Positions 44,914 through 53,038 of a DNA stretch of 64,000 bases are shown here, in pieces; the stretch's first letter is position 1; the number at the start of each line of letters is the position of its first letter. Below the pieces are notes generated by a model that worked only from the letters and a program-made list of their open reading frames with translations, ran no database searches and was not told where the DNA came from. A program made the position numbers and the translations under genes. Origin of the DNA: Brachybacterium sillae. Lineage in GTDB: Bacteria > Actinomycetota > Actinomycetes > Actinomycetales > Dermabacteraceae. The stretch covers positions 2,418,001-2,482,000 of the forward strand of contig NZ_JAFEUW010000001.1 in NCBI RefSeq assembly GCF_025028335.1. Reading direction: 5' to 3'.

Positions 44914-46062
44914 GTGGGATCCGTGCGGATACTTGTCGTGACCGAGTCCTTCCTGCCCCATATGAACGGTGTGACGAACTCCGTCCTGCGGGTCGTCGAC
45001 CATTTCGCCTCCACCGGGGATGACGTCCAGATCATCGCCCCCAAGCAGCCCGGGTGCGAGAAGTTCCTGCGGACCTCCACCGGTCGGAAGGTGCGGGTGC
45101 GGCGCATCACCTCGGTGCCGATGGCCGGGTACCACGACGTGCGGATCGCCACGACGAGCGCACTGAGTCTGCGCCAGAAGATCGACGACTTCGGCCCCGA
45201 CGTCATCCACCTGGCCTCGCCGACGATCCTCGGGGGCCGGGCAGTGGTCGCGGCGCAGAAGCTGGGGATCCCGACCGTCGCGGTGTACCAGACGGACATC
45301 CCCGGGTACACCGCGAAATACGGGATGCCGTTCCTGGAGTCCGCCAGCTGGCAGCTGCTGCGGGACGTGCACAACCGGGCCACGTTCACGCTGGCCCCGT
45401 CGACGCACACCCGTGACGAGCTCGTGGAGCACGGCATCGAGCGGGTCGACCTGTGGCGGCGCGGGGTGGACACCTCCCTGTTCGGCCCACGGCATCGCAG
45501 TGCGTCCCTGCGGCGGAGGCTCGCCGACCCGGGGGAGCGGATCGTGGTGTACGTCGGGCGGCTCGCCCCCGAGAAGCAGGTCGGAGACCTGCAGGTGGTC
45601 CACGACATCCCCGGGGTGCGACTGGTGATCGTCGGAGATGGCCCGGATCGTGACGCCCTGCAGCGGCAGATGCCGCGGGCCCGGTTCGTCGGGTTCCGCA
45701 GCGGCGAGGATCTCGCCGCGCACCTGGCCAGTGCCGACCTGTTCATCCACCCGGGGGAGCTGGAGACCTTCTGTCAGACGATCCAGGAGGCCATGGCCTC
45801 GGGGCTGCCGGCGATCGCGCCGCGCCGCGGCGGGCCGGTGGATCTCATCGCCCCCAGCCGCACCGGGTGGCTGTACACCCCCGGCAGGCTCGACGAACTG
45901 CGGGACGCGGCCGCCGATCTGCTGTTCGACGACGCGAAGCGAGCGGCCTTCGGGCAGGCGGCGCTGGAGTCGGTGGCGCAGCGGTCCTGGCCGGCGCTCT
46001 CGGAGCAGCTGCGCGGCCACTACCAGCGCGCGATGGCCATGCACCGGGTGGGCGTCGCCTGA
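44914..46062 (+). CDS. mgtA: GDP-mannose-dependent alpha-mannosyltransferase (MgtA-like GT4)
   Basis: A 382-residue GT-B enzyme. The N-terminal domain begins RILVVTESFLPHMNGVTNSV and contains VAVYQTDIPGYTAKYG; the C-terminal domain has VVYVGRLAPEKQV and GELETFCQTIQEAMASGLPAI with the EX7E motif. These features match MgtA of Corynebacterium, which adds mannose from GDP-mannose to a glucuronyl or phosphatidylinositol-type lipid anchor. The GTG at 44914 has AGGAGGAG upstream. It is a single gene between two terminators. The exact acceptor is not provable here. Confidence 0.85.
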   Translation: MGSVRILVVTESFLPHMNGVTNSVLRVVDHFASTGDDVQIIAPKQPGCEKFLRTSTGRKVRVRRITSVPMAGYHDVRIATTSALSLRQKIDDFGPDVIHLASPTILGGRAVVAAQKLGIPTVAVYQTDIPGYTAKYGMPFLESASWQLLRDVHNRATFTLAPSTHTRDELVEHGIERVDLWRRGVDTSLFGPRHRSASLRRRLADPGERIVVYVGRLAPEKQVGDLQVVHDIPGVRLVIVGDGPDRDALQRQMPRARFVGFRSGEDLAAHLASADLFIHPGELETFCQTIQEAMASGLPAIAPRRGGPVDLIAPSRTGWLYTPGRLDELRDAAADLLFDDAKRAAFGQAALESVAQRSWPALSEQLRGHYQRAMAMHRVGVA

Positions 46063-46066
46063 CACC

Positions 46067-46117
46067 CCTGCCGACCCCGTCGCGGTGTCGGCAGGACCTT
46101 CCCGCGTGCCGGGAAGG
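46067..46117. terminator. Tandem hairpins between convergent genes
   Basis: CCTGCCGAC/GTCGGCAGG (46067-46075 with 46087-46095) is followed by CCTTCCCG/CGGGAAGG (46097-46104 with 46110-46117) and then GTTTCTC, a weak U-run for the plus strand. Confidence 0.7.
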
Positions 46118-46150
46118 GTTTCTCCCGAGCACACGCGAGAGCGAACCGGG

Positions 46151-46879
46151 TCACTCGCGCCGGCGGGGGGCCACCTGACGGGTCCACGCCTCCAGCAAGG
46201 CGACCCACGCCTGGGCGGCCTCACCGGCGTCACGTATCTGCTGGGCGAACTCCTCCGGTCGTCTGCCGGCCGGCGTCAGGGAACTGGTGGTCGCCCAGCG
46301 CTCCATGATCCGGTCGTCGACCTCGGGGTGGAACTGGACGCCCCACTGGGCGGGCCCGACCCGGAAGGCCTGGATCGCCCCGCCGCCCCGGGCGAGCACC
46401 GTGGCCCCCGGCGGCAGGCGATCGACCTCGTCCTGGTGGAACTGGGGGACGGTGACGGGGGATCCGTCGGGGGAGAGGGCGGACAGCACCGGATCCTGCG
46501 CGGCCTTCTCCGTCAGCGTCACCTCATGCAGTCCGATCTCGGGGATGTCGCGGCGGCGAAGCGTCCCCTCGAGGGCCACCGCCAGAAGTTGGGCGCCGAG
46601 GCAGATGCCGAGGGTGGGGATCTCCCGGTCTGCGGCCTCGCGCAGGAGGTCGCGGGTGCGCGGGAGCCACGGGGCTCTGTCGTCGTCCGTCGCCCCCACG
46701 CCGCCGCCGAGCACCACCAACCCGTCGACGGTGCGCAGATCCCCCGGCAGAGGCTCACCCCGATGCGCCTGCACGAGGTGCACCCGCAGCGGGGCACGTC
46801 CCAGAGCTCCCTCCAGGGCGCCCATCGGTGCATCGTCCTCGTGCTGGATGACCACCACATCCGGGTCGATTCTCTCCAT
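46151..46879 (-). CDS. Class I glutamine amidotransferase
   Basis: A 242-residue amidotransferase with a triad Cys in LGICLGAQLLAVAL, His in GVQFHPEVDD and a Glu following it. It resembles GMP synthase-type glutaminase domains used alone, and could hydrolyse gamma-glutamyl compounds. The start MERIDPD at 46879 has CAGAAT six bases upstream and no Shine-Dalgarno, so it is probably leaderless. A second amidotransferase gene starts divergently 224 bp away. Confidence 0.87.
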   Translation of the reverse strand: MERIDPDVVVIQHEDDAPMGALEGALGRAPLRVHLVQAHRGEPLPGDLRTVDGLVVLGGGVGATDDDRAPWLPRTRDLLREAADREIPTLGICLGAQLLAVALEGTLRRRDIPEIGLHEVTLTEKAAQDPVLSALSPDGSPVTVPQFHQDEVDRLPPGATVLARGGGAIQAFRVGPAQWGVQFHPEVDDRIMERWATTSSLTPAGRRPEEFAQQIRDAGEAAQAWVALLEAWTRQVAPRRRE

Positions 46880-47103
46880 GGCGCGATTCTGCCAGGCCCG
46901 CCGAAGACCCTCCCCGCCCTCCGCACCGCGGGGCCCGGAAGCGGCCGGGACACCCGCGCCCCGGTTCACACAGCGCCACGGTTCTTGGGCCCGGGCCGTT
47001 CTGCGAGGTCTGCTGGGGTGGCCGCCGGGGATCACCCCGGAACGCCCACGCCGGGGCCGGCCGTCTCGGTTCGCCCCTGATCCTCAGAATGGAAGGAACG
47101 GAC

Positions 47104-47898
47104 ATGACCGCATCGTCTCCGCGTCGCCCGCTCATCGGCGTCACCGCGGGACGCATGGTCATGCCGGGTGGTGCCTGGGCCGGGCACCCCGCCGTCGCGG
47201 TCACTGAGCACTACGTCCGTGCTCTGCGGGAGGCCGGTGCCCGAGTGGTGATCCTGGCCCCGCAGGACCCGTGGAGCGACACCGAGGTCGCCGAGCTCGA
47301 CGGCCTGGTGCTGACTGGGGGGAACGACCTCGACCCGACCGGCTGGGGTGCGGAGGCGTTGCCCACGGATCTCCCTGCCGATCCGGAGCGCGACGCCTTC
47401 GAGGCCGACCTCTACCGTGCCGCCCGGCGGGTGGGGATCCCGGTGCTGGGGATCTGCCGCGGCCTGCAGATCATCGCCACCGCCGAGGGCGGAGACCTGG
47501 TGCGCCATCTTCCCGCGGATGTGCCCGCCCACCCGGACTCCTCCCAGCGGCCGACGGAGGTCGAGGTCGACGTCGATGCCGCGAGCGACCTCGCGCTCGC
47601 CCTCGGGACACGACCCACCGTCACCGCCTATCACCATCAGGCGGCCGGGAGGATCCCCGACGGTCTGCGACCCGTCGCCCACCACGCCAGCGGGGTGGTG
47701 ATGGCACTCGAATCCGCTGAGGGCAGCCCGGTGCTCGCGGTCCAGTGGCATCCCGAACTCGATCGACGCGCGGAGGCACTGTTCGCGCGCTTCGTCGACA
47801 GCACCATCCGCGGCAGCCGTCCCTGGGGTGAGCGCACCACGACGGACCAGGTGACGGCCGCGTCGAAGCGACGTGCCCCGCTCGCACCCCTGGTCTAG
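47104..47898 (+). CDS. Gamma-glutamyl-gamma-aminobutyrate hydrolase-like protein (PuuD family)
   Basis: A 264-residue class I amidotransferase-like hydrolase. The Cys nucleophile is in LGICRGLQII, the His in VQWHPELD, and the family block LVLTGGNDLDPTGWG is present. PuuD releases GABA from gamma-glutamyl-GABA in putrescine breakdown; the substrate here may differ, as no puu genes are seen. The start MTASSP at 47104 has GGAAGGA upstream. The last codons are followed by the small membrane gene 36 bp later. Confidence 0.85.
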   Translation: MTASSPRRPLIGVTAGRMVMPGGAWAGHPAVAVTEHYVRALREAGARVVILAPQDPWSDTEVAELDGLVLTGGNDLDPTGWGAEALPTDLPADPERDAFEADLYRAARRVGIPVLGICRGLQIIATAEGGDLVRHLPADVPAHPDSSQRPTEVEVDVDAASDLALALGTRPTVTAYHHQAAGRIPDGLRPVAHHASGVVMALESAEGSPVLAVQWHPELDRRAEALFARFVDSTIRGSRPWGERTTTDQVTAASKRRAPLAPLV

Positions 47899-47933
47899 AA
47901 TCGACCTGCACGCCCGACACCCCTGGAGGTCGA

Positions 47934-48182
47934 ATGTCCGAGCAGGTTCCCACCACCTCGCACCGCGAGGCGACCCGCGACGAGCGCAGCGAGCTCGTGG
48001 AGACCTCCGGCGGCAACCCGCTGGGGCAGAGCATCCTGCTGTTCATCCTGCTGTTCGGCGCCTTCATCGCCGGCCTCTACGTCATGAGCCTGCTCACCCC
48101 CGTCACCTTCCTGGTCGGCCTGGCGGTGTGCATCCTCGCGCTGTTCGGCGCCTTCGCGGTGGTGCCCAAGTTCCTCAGCTGA
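47934..48182 (+). CDS. Small two-helix membrane protein
   Basis: An 82-residue protein with a hydrophilic N-terminus (SEQVPTTSHREATRDERSE) and two hydrophobic segments, one starting SILLFILLFGAF and one PVTFLVGLAVCIL. No family is recognised. The ATG at 47934 has TGGAGG upstream. A promoter-like TAGAAT (47896-47901) overlaps the stop of the upstream gene, so it could be transcribed separately. It ends 42 bp before a strong bidirectional terminator. Confidence 0.7.
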   Translation: MSEQVPTTSHREATRDERSELVETSGGNPLGQSILLFILLFGAFIAGLYVMSLLTPVTFLVGLAVCILALFGAFAVVPKFLS

Positions 48183-48223
48183 CCGGGGTACCGGCGGGAC
48201 GGCTGCGACGCCTCTCACGCCAC

Positions 48224-48279
48224 CCCGGATGACGGCGGCCCCGGATCCCCCACGGGATCCGGGGCCGCCGTCATCCGGG
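48224..48279. terminator. 25-bp perfect-stem bidirectional terminator
   Basis: 48224-48248 pairs with 48255-48279 without any mismatch, loop CCCACG. It sits between the stop of the small membrane gene and the stop of deoD, which converge. The stem is unusually long, with no U-run. Confidence 0.8.
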
Positions 48280-48289
48280 CGCCCGCATC

Positions 48290-49012
48290 TCAGGCGCTGC
48301 GGTGCTCCAGGTGCACGATGGTCTCCAGGGCCATGATGATCATGTCCTCGAAGCTCTCCTGCCGCTCCTGCGCCGAGGTCTCCTCACCCGTGAGCAGGTG
48401 ATCCGACACCGTGCACAGGGCCAGCGCCCGCCGACTGAACTGCGCCGCCAGGGTGTACAGCGCGGACGCCTCCATTTCCACACCGAGCACCCCGTAGCGC
48501 GCCAGCGTGGAGGTGATCTCCCGATCCGGGTTGTAGAACTGATCCGAGGAGAACAGGCCGCCCGCGACGTACGGCAGCAGACGCTCCTCCGCCACCGAGG
48601 CGGCGATCCGGGCGAGCTCGAAATCGGCGGCGGGGGCGAACGTCACGTGGCCGAAGCGGGGTGTGTTCATCGCCGAATCGGTGGACGCGGCCGTGCCCAG
48701 CACCACGTCGCGCACCTTTACACGGTCCGACAGTCCGCCGCAGGTCCCCACCCGGATGATGGTCTCCACGTCGTACTGCTCGAACAGTTCCTGCGCGTAG
48801 ATGCCGAGGGACGGCTGCCCCATCCCGGATCCCTGGGCGGAGATCCGCACTCCGCGATAGGTGCCGGTGTACCCCAGCATTCCGCGGACGTCGTTGTAGA
48901 GAGTCGGGTCCTCCAGGAAGGTCTCGGCGATCCAGCGGGCGCGCAGGGGATCCCCGGGCATGAGGACGTGGGAGGCGATCTGGCCGGGCTCGGCAGCGAT
49001 ATGGGTCGACAT
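48290..49012 (-). CDS. deoD: Purine-nucleoside phosphorylase DeoD
   Basis: A 240-residue hexameric-type purine nucleoside phosphorylase that cleaves nucleosides with phosphate to base and ribose-1-phosphate. It has HVLMPGDPLRARWIAETFL, the phosphate-binding GSGMGQPSLGIYAQEL, RVGTCGGL and VLGVEMEASALY. It differs from E. coli only in minor loops. ATG 49012 lies 6 nt after TACGGT with no Shine-Dalgarno; the longer frame is discarded. Probably leaderless and monocistronic, divergent from the MFS gene. Confidence 0.95.
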   Translation of the reverse strand: MSTHIAAEPGQIASHVLMPGDPLRARWIAETFLEDPTLYNDVRGMLGYTGTYRGVRISAQGSGMGQPSLGIYAQELFEQYDVETIIRVGTCGGLSDRVKVRDVVLGTAASTDSAMNTPRFGHVTFAPAADFELARIAASVAEERLLPYVAGGLFSSDQFYNPDREITSTLARYGVLGVEMEASALYTLAAQFSRRALALCTVSDHLLTGEETSAQERQESFEDMIIMALETIVHLEHRSA

Positions 49013-49119
49013 GCCGCCACCGTAGCGAACCCGCGCCCGGGGCACCGCCCCCGGGGATCCACCGTCGGTCTGCGGCGTCGCCCCGGTCCGATATCGGCCG
49101 CGTCTCGTAGACTCCCGCG

Positions 49120-50445
49120 GTGAGGACCCGACCCGCCCCTGCCCCGTCCGTGCCGGACGGCGCGCTGCGCCGTGCCCGCTGGGCCGTCTCGCTGATCTTC
49201 CTGCTCAACGGCGCCTCGTTCTGTGCGATCCTGCCGCGCTATCCCGAACTTGTGGAGCGGATCGGCCTCAGCGACGGCGCGTTCGGGCTCGCCGTCGGTC
49301 TCGGCCCCCTGGGTGGTCTCGCCGCCGGGCTCGCGGCGGCGCCGCTCATGGCGCGTTTCGGCAGCGCCCGCGTGGCAGTGATCGTGCAGGTCATCGCCAG
49401 ATCCGTGCACGTGCTGGTGTATGTGGCGGCGAGTTGGCTGTGGCTCGCGGGGGCGCTGTTCGTGGCCGCCGCCGCCGATGCCCTCACCGACGTCGCGATG
49501 AACGCCCACGGCCTGCGCGTCGAGCGCCGCTACCGCCGGTCGATCATCAACAGCTTCCACGGCTGGTGGTCCGCCGGTGCCGTGATCGGGGGCCTGATCG
49601 GTGCCGCCTGCGCCCAGTGGGGGGTGCCCCTGGTGGTGCAGGGGCTCGCCGGGCTGGTGGTGTTCGGCGCGCTTGCCCTGGCGGTGCTGCCGTGGCATCT
49701 GCCCGGCCCCGAGAACACCGAACGGGAGATGGCCGCGCCCGCCCCGGCCAGTGCGGCCGAGGTCCCGGTGCCCGATGCGGAGGCCGCCCTTCCCACCGGC
49801 ACCCGCCCCGGTGACACCACCGGCTCGCGGCGGCCCGCGGGGTCGCGGCATGGTGCGACGACCCCTGTGGCCCCCTCCGGTCTGGTCATCGCGCTCGCCC
49901 TCGGGGCGGTGCTGGTCTTCGCCGGTTCCACCGAGGACGCCGGGAACTCCTGGGGCGCCCTGTTCATGCGGCGCACCTTCGAGGTCTCCCCGTTCGTCGC
50001 CGGTCTGGCCTTCGTGGCGCTCCAGGGTGCCCAGATGGTCGGACGCTTCACCGGCGATGCCGTGGTCAACCGCCTTGGCGACCGTCGCACAGCGCGGGTG
50101 GGCGCGGTCATCGCGGCCGTTGGCATGGGCCTGGGGCTGCTCATCGCCCACCCGGTCATGGCCCTGCTGGGTTTCGCCGCCGCCGGGTGGGGCATCGCCA
50201 CCCTCTTCCCGGCGGCCTGCCGGGCCGCCGATGACATCCGGGACCTGCCGCCGGGGCGGGGCATCGCGGTCGTCGGCTGGTTGGCTCGTCTCGGATTCTT
50301 CCTGGCGCCGCCGCTGGTCGGGGCGCTGTCGGACCTGCTCACCCTGCGGTACGCGCTGTGGTTGGTCCCGCTGTACGCCGTCGGGGTGCTGGTCTTCTCG
50401 TGGGCGCTGGACGGACGACCCCACAGGACGGCCCGCCCGGCATGA
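49120..50445 (+). CDS. Major facilitator superfamily transporter
   Basis: A 441-residue transporter with about 12 hydrophobic segments, beginning RWAVSLIFLLNGASFCAILP. Between the two six-helix halves is an unusually long, disordered loop at residues 205-250 rich in Pro, Ala, Gly and Thr. The helix 2-3 loop has FGSARVAVIVQV instead of the classical GxxxDRxGRR. The substrate is unknown. The GTG at 49120 lies 6 nt after TAGACT with no Shine-Dalgarno, so it is probably leaderless. Its stop directly abuts the stop of the convergent AMP-binding gene. Confidence 0.85.
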   Translation: MRTRPAPAPSVPDGALRRARWAVSLIFLLNGASFCAILPRYPELVERIGLSDGAFGLAVGLGPLGGLAAGLAAAPLMARFGSARVAVIVQVIARSVHVLVYVAASWLWLAGALFVAAAADALTDVAMNAHGLRVERRYRRSIINSFHGWWSAGAVIGGLIGAACAQWGVPLVVQGLAGLVVFGALALAVLPWHLPGPENTEREMAAPAPASAAEVPVPDAEAALPTGTRPGDTTGSRRPAGSRHGATTPVAPSGLVIALALGAVLVFAGSTEDAGNSWGALFMRRTFEVSPFVAGLAFVALQGAQMVGRFTGDAVVNRLGDRRTARVGAVIAAVGMGLGLLIAHPVMALLGFAAAGWGIATLFPAACRAADDIRDLPPGRGIAVVGWLARLGFFLAPPLVGALSDLLTLRYALWLVPLYAVGVLVFSWALDGRPHRTARPA

Positions 50446-51948
50446 TCAGCGCAGAGTGAGGTGGCGGGGTCGCTTGCTGGGGGAGAGACGCCGTGCCAGG
50501 TGGCGCTCCACCTCCGCCAGCGACAGCCCCGATCCCTCCCTGACCGTCACGCTCGCCGCGAGGCAGCTGCCGCCGTCGGGGGAACCCCGCACCTCGACCT
50601 GCGCGTCGACCACATCGGGGTGCGCCGCGAGCACATGCGCGACCTCACGCGGTGACAGGACCTCGCCATCGCCGGTGACCGCCGTGTACCGGGGTCGGAT
50701 GAGGTCCAGCGCGTCATCGCCCGCGAGGCGGTGCACGCGGTCGCCGGTGCGTGCCCACCCATCTCCCGAGAGCATCAGGGCCGTCTCATCGGGCCGCTGC
50801 CAGTACCCGTGGAACACCTGAGCACCGTGGATGCTCAGCCACCCGTCCTCGTCGACCTGCAGGGAGCAACCGTGCGGTACCCGCCAGCGCGTCGGCCCGG
50901 TGGGCGCCGGCGTCGGCGTGGCAGCGAGGGGATCGGCTGCCGGTTCGAGCACCGCGGTGAGGGTGACGCCGCTCTCGGCGCGCACCAGCGCGCGCGTCAC
51001 CGGTCGGTCGCTGCGACGCTGCCACGCCGTGAGGACCTCGGCAGCGGGCTCATCCGCCCCCAGCAGCACGACCCGGTGGACGGCCCGCCGATCGGGCGGA
51101 AGCAGGGCGTCCAGGGCCGTCAGCTGTCCGGCGGTGGCGCACAACACGCCACCGGACGCGCGCTGCAGAAGGGCAGCGGCACGGTCCACGCGGCGCGGCG
51201 CCAGACAGCGGTGCCCCCGCAGCAGCGGCAGCGCCAGCTGGGTCAGGAGCCCTGTGGCCTCCTGCAGCGGCAGCAGACTTATCACGTCCGCCCCCGGTGC
51301 GTCGATGAGGTCCTCGAGGGCCTGCGCCCACGCATAGAGGTTCTCGTGCGTGAGCTTGCTCGCGAACACCGCCCCGCCGGGTCCCGGCTCGTACTGCAAC
51401 ACGGCGAGATCGCGGGGGCCGGGGAGGGGATGGTGCGGATCCAGCGGCACACTGCCGACCACCCGCGACCAGGGGATCAGGCGGTCCTCCGCCGGATCCT
51501 CGATCGGCGGGGTCCCCCGGGAGACAGCCTGGGCCAGACGGACCGTGACCCGAGGCGGCAGCAGGATCGCCGCCTTCGGGGCCAGATCTGGGGGCAGAGC
51601 GAGCAGCGCCGCGCGGGAGCGGGGATCCACCACCGCTGCGGACGGCGCGTGATCCTCGACGACGCGGCGCAGTTCCCGGGCGGTGCTCGTGGGGTCGAGG
51701 AGGACCGCGACGGCGCCGATGCGCCAGATGGCACCCACTGCGACGGTGGTCTCGGGCCGCGCCGGAGCGATCACGGCGACGCGGTGCCCGGGCCGGATCC
51801 CGAGGTTCCACAGACCCCGGGCGGCGCGCGCCACGGACATGTCGAGAGCGCTCGACGGCGGACGCAGCACCCGCACCATGCGGGTCGCGCCACTGGCCCC
51901 GGCGCGGACGGCGCGCCGCAGGGCTGCGGGGCGAGGGACCAGGGGCAT
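50446..51948 (-). CDS. Degenerate AMP-binding (acyl-CoA synthetase-like) protein
   Basis: A 500-residue protein of the acyl-adenylating fold. It retains ARGLWNLGIRPGHRVAVIAP, SLLPLQEATGLL, QVFHGYWQRPDET and WARTGDRVHRL. But the nucleotide-binding loop, normally [YTSGTTGxPKG], reads LQYEPGPGGAVFASKLTH, without Ser/Thr-Gly-rich residues or the Lys. The C-terminus stops at SPSKRPRHLTLR, before the PxxxxGK catalytic-lysine motif. It probably cannot form acyl-adenylates; a structural or regulatory role is possible. The ATG 51948 has TAGCAT at 7 nt and no Shine-Dalgarno. Confidence 0.75.
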   Translation of the reverse strand: MPLVPRPAALRRAVRAGASGATRMVRVLRPPSSALDMSVARAARGLWNLGIRPGHRVAVIAPARPETTVAVGAIWRIGAVAVLLDPTSTARELRRVVEDHAPSAAVVDPRSRAALLALPPDLAPKAAILLPPRVTVRLAQAVSRGTPPIEDPAEDRLIPWSRVVGSVPLDPHHPLPGPRDLAVLQYEPGPGGAVFASKLTHENLYAWAQALEDLIDAPGADVISLLPLQEATGLLTQLALPLLRGHRCLAPRRVDRAAALLQRASGGVLCATAGQLTALDALLPPDRRAVHRVVLLGADEPAAEVLTAWQRRSDRPVTRALVRAESGVTLTAVLEPAADPLAATPTPAPTGPTRWRVPHGCSLQVDEDGWLSIHGAQVFHGYWQRPDETALMLSGDGWARTGDRVHRLAGDDALDLIRPRYTAVTGDGEVLSPREVAHVLAAHPDVVDAQVEVRGSPDGGSCLAASVTVREGSGLSLAEVERHLARRLSPSKRPRHLTLR

Positions 51949-52049
51949 GCCCGCGATGCTAGGGGGCGATGCTGACCGGCGTCTGCGTACGACCCCCGAC
52001 GGGCGAGACGCGGCCCGCGTCCTCCACGACGGCCCCGGCGGGCGTGCCC

Positions 52050-52415
52050 TCAGGCGATGACGACGAATTCGCGGCCGATCCAGCGGGTCCGACGCAGCCG
52101 CAGCACCGCATCGATCGGGAGGGGCCCGCGAATGTGCGGATAGGCCTCGCCACCTCCGGCGAGGTCCCGTTCGAACTCGACCACCACACCCGTCGCCTCC
52201 ACTCGGGCCACGTCGATCTCCAGGATCACGAGATCCGCCGGATGATCGGGGTACACGGCCTTGGCGACCTGCGAGATCTGCTCCGGCAGCGAGGCGTGGA
52301 TGAAACCGACCTCCTCGAGGCTGCGCCCCCGCGTGGAGCAGGTGTAGACGCCCTGCCGCACCGCGCTCCGCCAAGAGTCGTGGTCGGTGATATGCCAGAT
52401 CAGCGGCGCGGGCAT
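52050..52415 (-). CDS. DUF952-family protein
   Basis: A 121-residue protein of DUF952, with the family motifs LIWHITDHDSW, GFIHASLPEQ and YPHIRGPLPIDAV. The fold resembles ADP-ribosyltransferase-like glutathione S-transferase relatives; biochemical function is unknown. The ATG at 52415 is 7 nt below TACACT with no Shine-Dalgarno. It is divergent from the small-ORF/phosphatase unit, with promoter-like hexamers of the two directions overlapping at 52423-52432. Confidence 0.85.
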   Translation of the reverse strand: MPAPLIWHITDHDSWRSAVRQGVYTCSTRGRSLEEVGFIHASLPEQISQVAKAVYPDHPADLVILEIDVARVEATGVVVEFERDLAGGGEAYPHIRGPLPIDAVLRLRRTRWIGREFVVIA

Positions 52416-52466
52416 GGAGCGCAGTGTAGCGTGACCGGAAGCGCCGGCCGTGCGGAGGGAGATGGC

Positions 52467-52541
52467 ATGAGCAGCCTGCAGGTGGTCCACGTGCCCCAGC
52501 AGCAGCGGGTCGAGGTCCGGTTGGCGGGGGAGCAGCAGTGA
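52467..52541 (+). CDS. 24-residue small ORF coupled to the LMW phosphatase gene
   Basis: ATG 52467 has a GGAGGGAGA Shine-Dalgarno and opens a 24-codon frame, MSSLQVVHVPQQQR and further, whose TGA overlaps the GTG of the phosphatase as GTGA. The peptide is Gln- and Val-rich with no signal or membrane segment. It may serve mainly to bring ribosomes to the phosphatase start, which has only a weak Shine-Dalgarno of its own, or it may be a functional small protein. No homologue is recalled. Confidence 0.45.
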   Translation: MSSLQVVHVPQQQRVEVRLAGEQQ

Positions 52542-53038
52542 CCTACCGGATCCTCACTGTCTGCACCGGCAATATCTGCCGCTCCCCGATGGCCCAGCTG
52601 ATCCTGCAGCGAGCCGTCGACGACGCCGGGCTGGAGGACGTCGAGGTCCGCAGCGCCGGCACCACCGGCTGGGAGGAGGGCGAGCCGATCGACCCCCGCG
52701 CCGCCGCCATGCTCACCGCCCACGGCATCGACTCCCGCGGCCATGTCGCGCACCAGATGACCCGCAGCCAGCTGGAGCAGGCGGACCTCATCCTCCTCGC
52801 GGACCATGACCACCTCGGTCCCGTCGAGCGCCTCGGTGGTCGCACTGTCGCCCCGAAGGTGCGGATGCTCCGCTCCTTCGATCCGGACGCCGGTGATGAC
52901 CTGGGGATACGCGACCCCTGGTACGGCGACGACAGTGACTTCGAGGCCACCTACGACATGCTCGTCGCCGCCGTGCCCGGTGTGATCGACCACGTCCGCT
53001 CCGACCTCGCGGGGCGGACCGACCTGCCGCGGCCGTGA
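52538..53038 (+). CDS. Low-molecular-weight protein tyrosine phosphatase
   Basis: A 166-residue LMW phosphatase. The P-loop is CTGNICRSPMAQ with nucleophile Cys9 and Arg15, and the acid is the Asp in IRDPWYGDD near the C-terminus. It removes phosphate from phosphotyrosine or, in some families, phosphoarginine. The GTG at 52538 overlaps the stop of the 24-codon small ORF; its own stop overlaps the amidase start as GTGA. It is the second gene of a four-frame coupled cluster. Confidence 0.93.
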   Translation: MTYRILTVCTGNICRSPMAQLILQRAVDDAGLEDVEVRSAGTTGWEEGEPIDPRAAAMLTAHGIDSRGHVAHQMTRSQLEQADLILLADHDHLGPVERLGGRTVAPKVRMLRSFDPDAGDDLGIRDPWYGDDSDFEATYDMLVAAVPGVIDHVRSDLAGRTDLPRP

